A stretch of 64,000 nt of DNA, taken from positions 3,290,062 through 3,354,061 of the forward strand of contig OY755241.1 of assembly GCA_963576725.1 (NCBI GenBank). The letters run 5' to 3'. Source of the stretch: Azorinus chamasolen. Taxonomy: Eukaryota > Mollusca > Bivalvia > Cardiida > Solecurtidae. The notes beneath the pieces are model-generated. The model worked only from the letters and a program-made list of their open reading frames with translations. It ran no database searches and was not told the origin of the DNA. Position numbers and translations under genes: made by a program. Below, in pieces: positions 32,718-43,653 of this stretch; the first letter of the stretch is position 1, and every line of letters begins with the position of its first letter.

Positions 32718-32790
32718 TGACTCGACTGGGACTCGAACCCAGAGCCTCTGGCTTACCATGCCAACACTCTACCGACTGAGCTACCAAGCC
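32718..32790 (-). tRNA. tRNA-Thr(GGT)-like cloverleaf inside LTR
   Basis: The minus-strand 73-mer folds into a full cloverleaf. Acceptor GGCTTGG pairs with TCGAGTC (7/7 with G-U pairs). D stem is GCTC/GAGT, anticodon stem TTGGC/GCCAG with loop ATGGTAA (anticodon GGT), five-base variable loop, T stem CTGGG/CCCAG with loop TTCGAGT, and discriminator A. Box A and box B are intact. GGT is an unusual Thr anticodon in eukaryotes and the sequence sits in an LTR, so it is most likely tRNA-derived promoter sequence rather than a working tRNA gene. Confidence 0.6.
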
Positions 32791-33012
32791 ACACAGTAAA
32801 GCCTATCAACTTATTTCACCACAATCTATACCCGCCTACATAAACATTGGTGTCTTTATAAGCAAGTGGTAGCTTAAAGCAGGACAAAAGTAATACAGAA
32901 AACTCCTCTTTCTGCATTAATTTTGTCCTGCATTAAGCTACCACCTGCATCTAGCACCCAGAGTTATACCTCTTTTTGGTGGTCGCATTAGCGGGGTTTT
33001 ACTGTATATAAT

Positions 33013-33110
33013 TCCACGAGCAAACAGAGCAGACCATACAGGACTGTCTGATCTGGGTCTACTCTGTTTGCAAAGTCACGAAAGTGTGTTTATATGAAGT
33101 ACGGGGTTAA
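33013..33110. mobile_element. TTAA MITE, family A, right half
   Basis: Palindrome 33,013-33,073 (GCAAACAGAGCAGACC / GGGTCTACTCTGTTTGC) and right end ACGGGGTTAA. Confidence 0.6.
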
Positions 33111-33355
33111 TGATAACTGTACATATTTTAATTCTGCAACACAGTGGTTTTCTATTCCTTCCCTTATAAATATTTTAAAAATACTTTACGACTCATAAAT
33201 ATATTTATTTGCATGTAATTATATTTTCTATAATGTCCAATGATCAATGATTTTGGTCTTTTCAGTCTTTACTTACCATAAGGCAAACAGCAGGCCATGG
33301 CCAGAAGATCACAAATGAGCTGTCTAATCTGGGCCTACATTGTTTTGCAAATACA

Positions 33356-33536
33356 GTAAAACCTCTCTAAACCGGAATTGTAGTAGAGAGGAATTTAGAT
33401 ACTTTAGGCAGGTGCCTGCTTAATGCAGGATAAAAGTCATGCCGAAACTTTCACCCTGCGTTAAGCTGCCATCTGTCTCTAAGCTCAATATTTATACTAA
33501 ATTGAACGTCCAGTTTAGAGAGGTTTTATTGTATAT
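33356..33536. mobile_element. Family C MITE
   Basis: TACAGTAAAACCTCTCTAAA at left and TTTAGAGAGGTTTTATTGTA at right, with a GGCAGGTGCCTGCTTAATGC / GCGTTAAGCTGCC core. Confidence 0.8.
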
Positions 33537-33706
33537 TACACGCGCATATGTGGAGTAAAGGAATAATTTATGTAAAATGCAAAAACATACATGTAATTAT
33601 TTTTGTCCTGCATTAAGCTACCACTTGCCTTCAGCCTTTCGGTGCAGGAACCGAGTGCATAAGGCCTCTGCAAACAGTTTTGACCAGATAGGAGGGCTCC
33701 TAGAAG

Positions 33707-33818
33707 AGTGAGTGAGTGAGTGAATGAGTGAGTGGGTTATTTTTATTTCAGTTATTTGCAGACGGCACCCGCATGAGACAAGTTATAGTGCTGCCTCACT
33801 GGAATATCCCTGGCTCCT
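33707..33818 (-). mobile_element. SINE 3'-tail fragment
   Basis: GAGTGAGTGAGTGAATGAGTG followed by TTTCAGTTATTTGCAGACGG and CACCCGCATGAGACAAGTTA. The same block occurs at 45,605-45,790. Read on the minus strand it ends in (ACTC)n, as in tRNA-derived molluscan SINEs. The tRNA head is absent here. Confidence 0.65.
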
Positions 33819-33849
33819 AGAAGATCCCTCTCCTCGGGGTCTTCATTGT

Positions 33850-34078
33850 TTAACCCATTACCTCACAGGCTATTTTTAGACCCAACCTCTTTGAATAAAT
33901 CTACCGGAAAGGAGCATTTACTAGAGAAAGGGAAAATGTTAGAATTGTGTAGCATTGAAACCATTGTGATAAACAGAGCATTTGCTCTTATGAAACAAAT
34001 GCTCTATTTATCACAATGGTTTCAAGAAGTGACTATTACAAAGGCGTAGAAAGGCGTATTTATGGAGAAAAGGGTTAA
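33850..34078. mobile_element. TTAA MITE, family F, best copy
   Basis: TTAACCCATTACCTCACAGG at left and AAAAGGGTTAA at right. Core inverted repeat GAAACCATTGTGATAAACAG / TTTATCACAATGGTTTC. Confidence 0.85.
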
Positions 34079-34147
34079 CTAATTTAATCAATGATACCTT
34101 TCTAAATGATATTCTGTTTAATTGATATTCAAGGGAGGAATCAGTTT

Positions 34148-36230
34148 TTATGCCCCCAAAGCTAGGCTTTGGCGGCATATAGTGATCGCACCGTGCGTGG
34201 GTGTGTGGATGGGTGTGTGTGTGGGTGTGTGTACCTTTTGTCCGGAGTATATTTCCTTTGTCACATCAGCTACGGATACCAAATTTGGTGTGTGAGTTCA
34301 TCTTGGGATGGCGGAGTGTCGCGTACCATTTTCATGTCACTGTGACCTTGACCTTTGACCTTGATTTTACAAAAAGCTTGTCCGGAGCATATCTCCTTTA
34401 CCTGATCAGCTACAGCTTCCAAATTTGGTGTGTGTGTGTGTGTGTGTGAGTTCATCTTGGGATGGCGGAGTGTTGCGTACCATTTCCAGGTCACTGTGAC
34501 CTTGACCTTGACATTTGACCTCGATTTAAAAAAAAAGCTTATACCTTACCAGCTACAAAAAGCTTGTCCGGAGTATATCTCCTATACCTTACCAGCTAAG
34601 GATTCCAAATTTGGTGTGTGAGTTCATCTTGGGATGGAGGAGTGTCGCGTACCATTTTCAGATCACTGTGACCTTGACCTTGACATTTGACCGATTTTAC
34701 AAAAAGCTTGTCCAGAGCATATCTCCTTTACCTTACCAGCTACAGATTCCAACTTTGGTGTGCGAGTTCATCTTGGGATGGCGGAGTGTCGCGTACTATT
34801 TTCAGGTCACTGTGACCTTGACCTTGACATTTGACCTCGATTTAAAAAAAAAGCTTATACCTTACCAGCTACAAAAAGTTTGTCCGGAGTATATCAACTA
34901 TACCTTACCAGCTAAGGATTCCAAATTTGGTGTGTGAGTTCATTTTGGGATGGAGGAGTGTTGCGTACCATTTTCAGATCACTGTGACCTTGACCTTGAC
35001 CTTTGACCGATTTTACAAAAAGCTTGTCCAGAGCATATCTCCTATACCTTACCAGATAAAAAAAAAAAGCTTATACCTTACCAGCTACAAAAAGTTTGTC
35101 CGGAGTATATCAACTATACCTTACCAGCTAAGGATTCCAAATTTGGTGTGTGAGATCACCTTGAGATGGCGGAGTGTCGCGTACCATTTTCAGGTCACTG
35201 TGACCTTGACATTGACTTTTGACCTCGATTTAAAAAAAACAAGCTTGTCCGGAGCATATCTCCTATACCTTACCAGCTACGGATCCAAAATTTGGTGTGT
35301 GAGTTCATCTTGGGATGGGGGAGTGTCGCGTACCATTTTCAGGTCACTGTGACCTTGACCTTGACCTTGGACCTCGATTTTACAAAAAGCTTGTCCGGAG
35401 CATATCTCCTATATCTTACCAGCTACGGATTCAAAATTTGGTAAGTGAGTTCATCTTGGGATGACGGAGTGTCGCGTATCATTTTCAGGTCACTGTGACC
35501 TTGACCTTTGACCTCGATTTTACAAAAAGCTTATACCTTACCAGCTGCAAAAAGCTTGTGCGGAGTATATCTCCTATACTTTACCAGCTACGGTTTCTAT
35601 GCCAGCTATGGTTTGTTAGTTCATCTTGGGATGGAGAAATGTCGCGTACCATTTTCAGGTCACTGTGACCTTTACCTTGACCTTCGACATCGATTTTGCG
35701 AAAAAGGTTGTCCAGAGAATATCTCTTATACCTTACCAGCTACGGATTCCAAATTTGGTGTGTGTGTTTATCTTGGGATGGCGGTGTGTCGCGTACCATT
35801 TTCAGGTCACTGTAACCTTGACCTTTGACCTCGATTTTACACAAAGCTTGTCCGGAGCATTTCTCCTATACCTTACCAGCTACGGATTCCAAATTTGGTT
35901 TGTGAGTTCATCTTGGGATGACGGAGAGTCGTGTACCATTTTCAGATCACTGACCTTGACCTTTGACCTCAATTTTACAGTCCGGAGCATATCTCCTATA
36001 CCTTACCAGATACAAAAAGCTTGTCAAGAGCATATCTCCTATACCTTACCAGCTACGGATTCAAAATTTCGTGTGAGAGTTCATCTTGGGATGGCGGAGT
36101 GTCGCGTACCATTTTCAGGTCAATGTGCCCTTGAGCTTTGACCTTGATTTTACTAAAGGCTTGTCCGGAGCATATCTCCTATACCTTATCAGTTACAGAT
36201 TCCAAATTTGTAATTTGTAAGTATTGGACA
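34148..36230 (+). mobile_element. Tandem-array element, ~165-bp units (x ~12)
   Basis: Begins with a small palindrome TATGCCCCCAAAGC / GCTTTGGCGGCATA, then GTGTGTGG-rich DNA. Units follow with CATATCTCCTATACCTTACC, ATTCCAAATTTGGTGTGTGA, GGGATGGCGGAGTGTCGCG and TCACTGTGACCTTGACC. Long open frames across it are repeat-driven and lack domains. Confidence 0.85.
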
Positions 36231-36236
36231 GGTATG

Positions 36237-36470
36237 CTTAGACAAACAGTGTAGACCCAAATCAAACTACAGGGTCTACACTGTTTGCTACTACATTAGC
36301 ATGAATCAGACATTATAAAGAGCTCTAAATACTATTTATACATACAGGCCATGCTGTTCAAATACTTGCAGTGTCAGAACTTTCAGATGAATTACAGCAT
36401 TATAACAATATAGACCCATATCAGACAGCTCCTGTAGGAGCTACTGGGTCTTCATTGCTTGCTTACAACA
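36237..36470. repeat. Two degraded family A palindromes
   Basis: AGACAAACAGTGTAGACCC / GGGTCTACACTGTTTGC at 36,240-36,290, and TATAGACCCATATCAGACAGC / CTACTGGGTCTTCATTGC at 36,408-36,463. Confidence 0.6.
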
Positions 36471-36589
36471 CTACATAAATCAGATGCTATACATGCTTAT
36501 GCAAAGAATGTAGATCCATATTAGGTAACTTCTGTTGCAGCTGTCTAAGAGCTAGTGTTACATGAAACTTTGACCATGCGTTTAGAATC

Positions 36590-36900
36590 GACTGAGGCTA
36601 TGTTTTTAACGTTAAGGATCGACATAGGGTATTTCTTAAACGTTAAGAATCAACTTAACAGAAACAATCAACACAGTATGTTTTTTTTAATATTGAAATT
36701 TGATCCCGTGTCTTTTTTTTTTATAAACGTTAAGAATTTACCCAGGATCTGTTTTTAACGTTGACAATCAACCCAGGGTCCTTTTTAACGTTGAGAATGA
36801 CTTAGGGTCCTTTTTAACCAAGTTTTGACCCTTGGCTCTTTTCTTAGCTATCATAATCGTCAAAGGTTCTGTTTCTAATGTTAAGAACTGACTCCTGTGT
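36590..36900. repeat. ~35-50 bp degenerate tandem repeat
   Basis: Units with TTTTTAACGTTGAGAATCAA and CCAGGGTC recur seven or more times. Confidence 0.7.
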
Positions 36901-37103
36901 CATTTTTAACAGCATCAAAAGTTCATGTTACACCTGCATTACATTGTATTGTTTTTCCGCCAAAACGCATTTCGGTGTCAAACACTTTGGGGGCATTTGT
37001 CACCCGTGACGACTCTCTTGTTATTCTTAACACTTTCGCTGCCGATGTCACATCGGTGATTACTTACTCATTACTCGGCGCTGCCGATGTTTGGGAGCAA
37101 AAG

Positions 37104-37331
37104 TTAACCCTTTACACCATAAATACGCCTTTCAACTCCATAGCAAACAAAGTAGACCCGGATCAGAGTGTCCCTGTATGTATGCCCCGTTTGCTTATGG
37201 TATACTATAGATATGATTCTACAGTTTCTGTCATGGCCAAAAATTCATTTGTCCATGAGCCATTATGACAATTTAATCTAATTAATATTCATGATGTTAT
37301 TATTTTACAAAATATTCACGGAGTAAACTGT
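37104..37331. mobile_element. TTAA MITE, family A, diverged
   Basis: TTAACCCTTTACACCATAAA at left, AGCAAACAAAGTAGACCC core without a long right arm, right end ATTCACGGAGTAAAC. Confidence 0.55.
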
Positions 37332-37394
37332 CTGGCATGTTGATGATAAAATACTGGGAATTAAGATTTCTTTCTGGTGGACGTGCTCAGGTCG

Positions 37395-37572
37395 TTAACC
37401 CTTTCGCTGCCAATTCCGGATCTGTGATTACCTATGCAAACAGTTTGGATCCAGATGAAACTGTTTGTTACTGTTACTATGTTTTTTGAAACAAAAATGA
37501 AGAAAATAAAAAAAATGAAATTTTGTAGCAGAAGACAAAGCAGACGACAGAATTTGGCAGCGAAAGGGTTAA
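37395..37572. mobile_element. TTAA MITE, family G (178 bp)
   Basis: Perfect-type TIRs TTAACCCTTTCGCTGCCAAT and TTGGCAGCGAAAGGGTTAA. Copies at 43,654-43,847 and a part at 13,535-13,665. Confidence 0.85.
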
Positions 37573-37854
37573 CGATCTCGATTACAATGTCAGATATGCC
37601 GGGTTCGATCCTCTGTCAGATCAAGTTCTTCCGATAAAACTTTACAAACTGAGGTCCGGTGTATCAGTGCTTTGCAGTGAGCATCTAAAAGAACCAGACA
37701 AACTCTGTCGACAATAAGAGTATGGGCATCGAGCCCGGGTTTTTCTGTATCCGCCCCTTCTTTCTGTGGCGTCTAATTAGCAAATAGTTGGCAGAAAAAG
37801 GGCGTTACTAATCAAAACAACCAACAAAAGTTTTTCCAATCATTGTAGACTTGT

Positions 37855-38110
37855 CTCCCTGTACTAGATATTTTAAGATCCAACCGCTTTGAATAAAACT
37901 ACCGATAGGGAGCATTAACCAGAGAAAAAAACCTTTGTAGAATTGTGTAGTTTTGAAACCATTGTGATAAATAGAGCTCATACGGAGCAAATACTCTACA
38001 TGTATTTATCATAATGGTAATAATGATAATATCATAAAAGTGACTTTTACAGAGGCGTCAAAATGAGGAAATGAGTCAAAAGACGTCAGTATGAAGGAAT
38101 GGTTAAACGG
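37855..38110. mobile_element. TTAA MITE, family F, diverged
   Basis: Shares CAACCGCTTTGAATAAAACT, GGGAGCATTAACCAGAGAAA and GAAACCATTGTGATAAATAG with family F; right end GGAATGGTTAA. Confidence 0.6.
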
Positions 38111-38330
38111 CGTCAGTATGAGGGAATGATTCAAAAGACGTCAATATGAGGGAATGAGTCAAAAGACGTCAATATAAGGGAATGAGTCAAAAGACGTCAA
38201 TATGATGGAACGGGTCAAAAGACGTCAGTATGATGAAATGGGTCAAAAGACGTCAATGTGATGAAATGGATAAAAAGGCGTCAATATGACGAAATGGGTC
38301 AAAAGACGTCACTATGAGTGAATGTATAAC
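38045..38330. repeat. 28-bp tandem repeat
   Basis: About ten units of AAAAGACGTCAATATGAGGG plus AATGAGTC, expanded from the end of the neighbouring MITE. Confidence 0.88.
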
Positions 38331-38689
38331 CTTTAGCATGCTAAGTAAATATGTCAATAAAAACATGTTTCCTTATTCATATTGTGAGGAATGCTTTATT
38401 TCTGGTCTTTTCAAATACATAACCATTGTGTCAACCAGTTTGGAACAAACAAGACACTAAATGACTAAGGATCGGATTTGGATCCAAACTGTCCAAATAA
38501 ACACAAATTCGCCCATATACAGTAAACCCCCGCTAATGCGACCACCTAAAATACCGATATATTTATATTATCAGGTTAACCCTTTTCTTCATGAATACTC
38601 GTTTTCATGCCTTTTGCAAACCGAGTAGATCCCATATCAGACGGCTCTTTCAGGAGGCGTGTGATTAAATATTCAAGAGGAATATGAAA

Positions 38690-39290
38690 TTGGTTTTTCC
38701 ATGTAATTGGGTTTAGTGTAGTAATGAATTTGCTTTTCCATGTAACTGGGTTTCGTGTAGTAATGAAATTGCTTTTCCATGTAATTGGGTTAAGTGAATT
38801 CATAAATTAAATTGTTTATGTGTATAGTTGGGTTTAGTGAATAAATGATTTTTTCACGTGTGTACTTGGATTTAGTGAATAAATGAAACTGTTTATGTGC
38901 TTACTTGAGTTTAGTGAATAAATGAAACTGTTTATGTGTGCAGTTGAGTTTAGTGAATAAATGAAACTGTTTATGTGCTTACTTGAGTTTAGTGAATAAA
39001 TGAAACTGTTTATGTGTGCAGTTGGGTTTAGTGAATGAATAAAACTGTTTATGTGTGCAGTTGAGTTTAGTGAATAAATGAAATTGTTTATGTGTGCAGT
39101 TGGGTTTAGTGAATAAATGAAATTGTTTATGTGTGCAGTTGGGTTTAGTGAATAAATAAAACGGTTTATGTGTGCAGTTGGGTTTAGTGAATAAATGAAA
39201 TTGTTTATGTGTGCAGTTGGGTTTAGTGAATAAATGAAATTGTTTATGTGTGCAGTTGAGTTTAGCGAATAAATGAAATTGCTTACCCAT
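38690..39290. repeat. 39-bp minisatellite (codon-multiple)
   Basis: Units GGGTTTAGTGAATAAATGAA plus ATTGTTTATGTGTGCAGTT, about 14 copies. Because 39 is divisible by three the minus strand stays open as a 13-residue repeat (FTKPNCTHKQFHL). No flanking gene structure supports coding. Confidence 0.88.
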
Positions 39291-39439
39291 GTACATTTGT
39301 TGTTGAGTAATTTCGTTTAGTGGAGAAATCCAATTGCTAATATGATTTTGGTTAAATGCTGGTATATTTAATAAATCAAGGACCATAACTCTAGATCAAA
39401 ATTATCCAATTACACGTACATTGTACTTCATAAATTCGC

Positions 39440-39660
39440 CTTTTGACATTTTGCAAACAGATTAGATCCACATTAGAGGTTCATATATGAGCAATATGAT
39501 CAGGGTCTGCATTGTTTGCTTATGAAATAAATAACTTCTGATCCAGCAGCTTCTATCATAATAGTCACAATGTTCATAATAACATCATAAAATACTATTT
39601 ATTAGTTTATGATGCCATTAAATGTTACATGAATATTCATGGAGTAAGGGAAACACTTGC
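39440..39660. mobile_element. Family A-like MITE, degraded
   Basis: GCAAACAGATTAGATCC / GGGTCTGCATTGTTTGC inverted core at 39,460-39,520 and ATTCATGGAGTAAGGG right end, without clear TTAA ends. Confidence 0.5.
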
Positions 39661-40027
39661 ATGCATTTGTTTCCTTTTCCGATACACATTACTGTGAATG
39701 AAATTTGATCAAAGAGAGCTGAGATACAACTATAGACAAACAGACAGCTTGCAAAAGCAATATCCATTGGCATTCGATATGCGAGACTTTAACCATTACA
39801 GTGTTGAATTTTTAAATGGTCTACATGTATTCCAAATTTCAAACAGGTCAAGCTTAAGGTGAATATTTAGATTTATTTAGAGAAAATTGTAACATGACAA
39901 AAGTGCGGACTCTATGAGCCCTCTCATCTGGGTCTACACTATTTGCAAAGGACATTAGTGACTCGTTTCCCACATTGTAGAGGCTAAATTCATACTATAT
40001 ACACAATGAAGAAAATATTCCAAAATA

Positions 40028-40285
40028 GGGAATTAATATATTACATAAATACTTAAACTGCTCTGATCTAATATTTCGACCACTAAGGACCTTTGTCAAA
40101 GATTATCATGTCAAAATACACGTCACATTTTTGTTACATGCATTCAGCCATAAAATCAAAGGATTTTATGGCTGAATGCATGTAACAAAAATGTGACGTG
40201 TATTTTGACATGATAATCTTTGACAAAGGCCCTCAGTGGTCGAAATATTAGATCAGAGCAGTTTAAGTATTTACATACTATATAT
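40028..40285. mobile_element. Fold-back palindrome, ~120-bp arms
   Basis: The left arm AATACTTAAACTGCTCTGAT ... GCCATAAAATC is matched by GATTTTATGGC ... ATCAGAGCAGTTTAAGTATT. The centre is near 40,158. Arms are almost identical, differing at single positions (AAGGACC versus GGCCCTCA). Confidence 0.9.
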
Positions 40286-40414
40286 ATAAAGTAGTTCACG
40301 TTCATAAAGCACGTTTTCAGCGTTTTGAAGCTTGTTAACCCTTTCAATGTTGAATTTTCAGAAAAAGAATAGTCCACCAGTATTTAACTACAATGACCAC
40401 TGAGTATGAACAGC

Positions 40415-40620
40415 TTAACCCATTCCCTCATAGGCTATTTTTAGATCCAACCTCTTTGAATAAATCTACTGAAAAGGGCATTAACTAGAGAAAAGGAAAA
40501 TTTGAGAATTTTGTAATTTGAAACAGTTGTGATAAAGGAGCAAATGCTCTATTTATCACAATGATTTCATTAACTGACTTTTACAGAAGCATAGAAAGCC
40601 GGATTAATTCTAGCCTTTTC
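40415..40620. mobile_element. TTAA MITE, family F
   Basis: TTAACCCATTCCCTCATAGG at left, with AAACAGTTGTGATAAAGG / TTTATCACAATGATTTC core. Right end worn. Confidence 0.65.
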
Positions 40621-40752
40621 CGGTTCAATATCCAAGTAACAAATAATGGCATCATGAATATCTATTAGCTGGATTTGTTAAAATGTAAAAATTTTGAATG
40701 AAATTCTTTTCTTTTGACAATAACTGTGGAGTCCGCTCTATACCATGTCAAA

Positions 40753-40861
40753 AGTAAGCAGATCAGACCCTGATCAGACGGCTCCTATAGGAGCCGTCTG
40801 ATCAGGGTCTACTCCGTTTGCAAATGCGTGAAAACACGTTTTATATGAGGGAAAGGGTTAA
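40753..40861. mobile_element. TTAA MITE, family A, right half
   Basis: Near-perfect 70-bp palindrome 40,753-40,823 and right end GAGGGAAAGGGTTAA. Confidence 0.75.
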
Positions 40862-41124
40862 ACATGCTAGGGGATTTTCAAAGACAAAACGTGCAGACAC
40901 TGTAGATCTACTGTTTGCAAATACCAGCGCATGCGTATAACGCACTCAAAGAGTTAAAGGGGAACTACTCTATTAACCCTTTCCCTCATACAAACGTTTT
41001 CAAACTACAAAATTCTTTAAGTTTCCTTTTCTCTGGTTAATGCTCCTTTTTCGGTAGATTTATTCTAAGTGGATGGATCTAAAAATAGCCTATGGAGGAA
41101 AGGGGTAAACAAGATATCGGCGTA

Positions 41125-41760
41125 GACTCTGATCATCTTTGAAGCAATGGTATGTCCAGCTCTGTCATCTTTGAAGCAATGGTATGTCCAGCTCTGTCAC
41201 CTTTGAAGCAATGATATGTCCAGCTCTGTCATCTTTGAAGCAATGGTATGTCCAGCTCTATCATCTTTGAAACAATGGTATGTCTAGCTCTCTCATCTTT
41301 GAAGCAATGGTATGTCTAACCCTGTCAACTTTGTTGGTCTATTTTGTCATTGTGCTGTTCAGGCGACTGCGTGTTTTGTATGTTGCGTTTCCTGCATGAC
41401 TCATACATTTACTTTTGAAGCAGTGGTATGTCTAGGTCCGTCTTTGAAACAATGGTACGACTAGGTCTGTAATCTTTGCAGCAATGGTATATCTAGGACT
41501 ATTATCATTGAAGCATAGGTATACTTTGATCTAATATCTTTGAAGTGATGGTTTATCCGGGTCTTTGTATTTGAAGCAATGGTTTGCCTAACTCTATCGT
41601 CTTTGAATTAGTGGCATGTCTCGGTCTGTCATGTAATGTTATTTCTTAGCCAGTCATCTTGTACGCTTGAAACACTGGTACGTCTAGATCTGCCATCTTT
41701 GAATCAGTAGTATATTTAGGTCTGCCATCTTTGAATCAATAGTATGTCTAGATCTGCCAT
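41125..41760. repeat. ~32-bp degenerate tandem repeat
   Basis: Units TCATCTTTGAAGCAATGGTA plus TGTCCAGCTCTG; regular from 41,130 to 41,330 and scattered to 41,760. Confidence 0.8.
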
Positions 41761-42580
41761 CTCTGAAACACCAATGTTTTATTTATCACAATGGTTTCAA
41801 AGGGTGATTTCTACAGAGGCGTCCAAAGGTTTTTAATATGAGAGAATGGGTTCAAGCTTACACGACAAGACAGTGTTTATCAAAGAGCATCCCCTTTAGC
41901 CTTCGAGTTTTGTTCCATTGTGGCCATAATAAAGTTTTCACCTTTTAGATTGATGTTACGCACGTGCGCAAGTGCGTATCGTTAGCTACACCCCTGATGC
42001 TATAAGTATTTTGATAGAAATGAAGGAAAGCTGATTTTGAGAACGATGGAAGATGACACAGTACAGTAAAATCTGACTTAGCAGGGCGAACTCTCCGTCG
42101 TATGGTTGTCTCTCTGCCGTCCCATCCGTGTGGCAGTTCTTCTTCGTCTGTCTACCTGCCTGTCGTTCCATCCGTGTGACAGTTCTTCTGTCTATCTGCG
42201 TGTTTAACCGTCGTTCTGTCCGTGTAACAGTTCATCGTCGTCTGTCTATATGCCTGTCGTTCCCTCCGTGTGTCATGATTCCACTTACTGTGCAATCTCT
42301 TCCTAATACTTCAGTGAATTCAATTTACAGACACCAATTACTCCTCTCGTGATAGTGCAATTTAGGTGGTTTAAGGTCAAGGTCAATGTCATTCGTCGAG
42401 GTCAAAGATCAAATTTCCGAAATGTCATAATTTCTAGTAATTTTACCTATTTGACAAACTCTGTAAGATGCAACGTTCATGTTGTGTTCTGTGAAGGCCA
42501 ACATCATTCTTCAGGGTTAAAGGTCAAATTTCCAAACTTTCACCCTGTTCTATATTTTGCATGCCGGCAGGTAACACGTG
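41761..42580. other. No gene seen
   Basis: Contains repeated CTGTCGTTCCATCCGTGTGACAG-type blocks at 42,110-42,270. Open frames of 60-80 codons overlap on both strands without domain signals. Confidence 0.4.
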
Positions 42581-42624
42581 TATTATGTTGACCACCATTT
42601 TCTTCGTATAACCGTCTTTCCATA

Positions 42625-42730
42625 TCTTTGCAAACAGAGTAGATCCAGTCTTTGCAGAGTAGACAAAGATCAGACCGCTCACGTAGGACGGCTCACGTCT
42701 AAAAAGGGTCTGCTCTGTTTGCGAATGACA
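42625..42730. mobile_element. Family A-type palindrome
   Basis: TTTGCAAACAGAGTAGATCC and GGGTCTGCTCTGTTTGCGAA bracket CAGACCGCTCACGTAGGACG, with a partial internal duplication. Confidence 0.6.
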
Positions 42731-42986
42731 AAATATAGATGTGATTCTAGTTTCGGTCATGTGTGTGTCATTATCAATTAAACAGTTTTATAACCTCGGG
42801 ACATTGTGACTCGGATATGCTTAGCAAGGAAGGTGTTATAAGTAAAGTCTCGATTATTCGAACACTAAACTACGTATCATTATCGATCTTTCAGACAGGT
42901 GGCAGCTTCATGCACGGCGGACTTTCACCCTGCATTAAGCAGCCACCTGCATAAAAAGGCATGCTTTTTTATTAAGAAAAAATTAA

Positions 42987-43445
42987 ACAAGAGGGCAATG
43001 ATGGACCTGATATCGCTCACCAGACAATCGTAGAAGAAGATTTTCGAAGTTGTCACTGTTTCTATAAACATGAGCACCGCAAGCGGGTGCCAACGCTCGT
43101 CTGTCGTCATTGTCAAGATGAACATGCATACCAAAAATGAAAAATTGAAGAAGTTATGGTCAATGTTAAGATTTCGGACGACAACGATGACGCGGACGCA
43201 GGAGTTACGACAATAGCTCGTGATTTCTTCGAAACAGACGAGCTAAAAACTGGCCATCCCTGGGGCGGGGCTTCATTTGAACCCAGGGGCATAATTCATA
43301 CAATTCCTGTCCAACTGCTATAATTCCGAGAAAAATCAATGTAGCATTACAAAATTAAAACTGTTACTCATAATAATAAAGCTACATACCAAATGTCACT
43401 TCAATATCGATCAGGGTTTAGAATAAAAGACAGACAGATCTATGC
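42987..43445 (+). mobile_element. AACAAGAGGGC-type element, truncated
   Basis: Starts ACAAGAGGGCAATGATGGAC then ATATCGCTCACCAGAC, with CCCTGGGGCGGGGCTTC further on. Same family as 25,610-27,292. Confidence 0.6.
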
Positions 43446-43534
43446 AATGGACATAAAAACAATTACATACAGTTACAGATGAAATATGTATAGGTAGAAT
43501 GCAATACAATTTAAGACCTTAAAATCTACAATAA

Positions 43535-43582
43535 ACAAGACGTGTTTGTGAAACACTACACTATGCCCCCCCCCCCCCCCCC
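43535..43582 (+). mobile_element. Start of ATGCCCCC array element, cut off
   Basis: AAACAAGACGTGTTTGTGAA with ACTATG and a C18-type run matches the 5' start of the element at 27,705. Array units resume only at 50,465, beyond the Helitron. Confidence 0.6.
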
Positions 43583-43653
43583 ACCACTCTAATAGGCTTG
43601 CTGACCTTAGGTTAGCTTGCCTAGTTATATTTCATATCATGATTGGGAAACTC

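Larger units (their letters stand above)
32429..32840 (-). mobile_element. TRIM-like miniature LTR element with tRNA-like sequence in its LTR
   Basis: Direct repeats 32,429-32,561 (133 bp) and 32,697-32,840 (144 bp) start TGTAACATGG and end TACA. The target duplication is TAAA (32,425-32,428 and 32,841-32,844). On the minus strand the right repeat is followed after TT by TGGCGCCCAACGT (32,694 to 32,682), an excellent match to the start of a tRNA-Lys-type primer-binding site. The interior is only 135 bp and non-coding. Each LTR contains a tRNA-like sequence on the minus strand. It fits a terminal-repeat retrotransposon in miniature. An alternative is two tandem tRNA SINEs, but TG/CA ends, PBS and TSD argue against that. 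Confidence 0.82.
32388..33006. mobile_element. Family B MITE containing a nested LTR element
   Basis: Left end CAATAGAACCCCTCTAATGC and right end GCATTAGCGGGGTTTTACTG. The interior AATGAATAAA/CATTGGTGTCTTTATAAGC is split at TAAA by the 32,429-32,840 element. The copy at 13,920 shows the uninterrupted order AATGAATAGACATAGGTGTC. Confidence 0.85.

Noticed and set aside
34201..36141. Series of 60-171 codon plus-strand frames with LGWRSVAYHFQVTVTLT
   Set aside because: Repeat-unit translation of a non-coding array; stops appear in each frame and the phrase shifts frame between units.
36897..37268. 123-codon plus-strand frame
   Set aside because: Crosses a MITE (TTAACCCTTT at 37,104) and has no domain; a chance opening.
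38979..39386. 135-codon minus-strand frame with FTKPNCTHKQF repeats
   Set aside because: Entirely explained by a 39-bp minisatellite.
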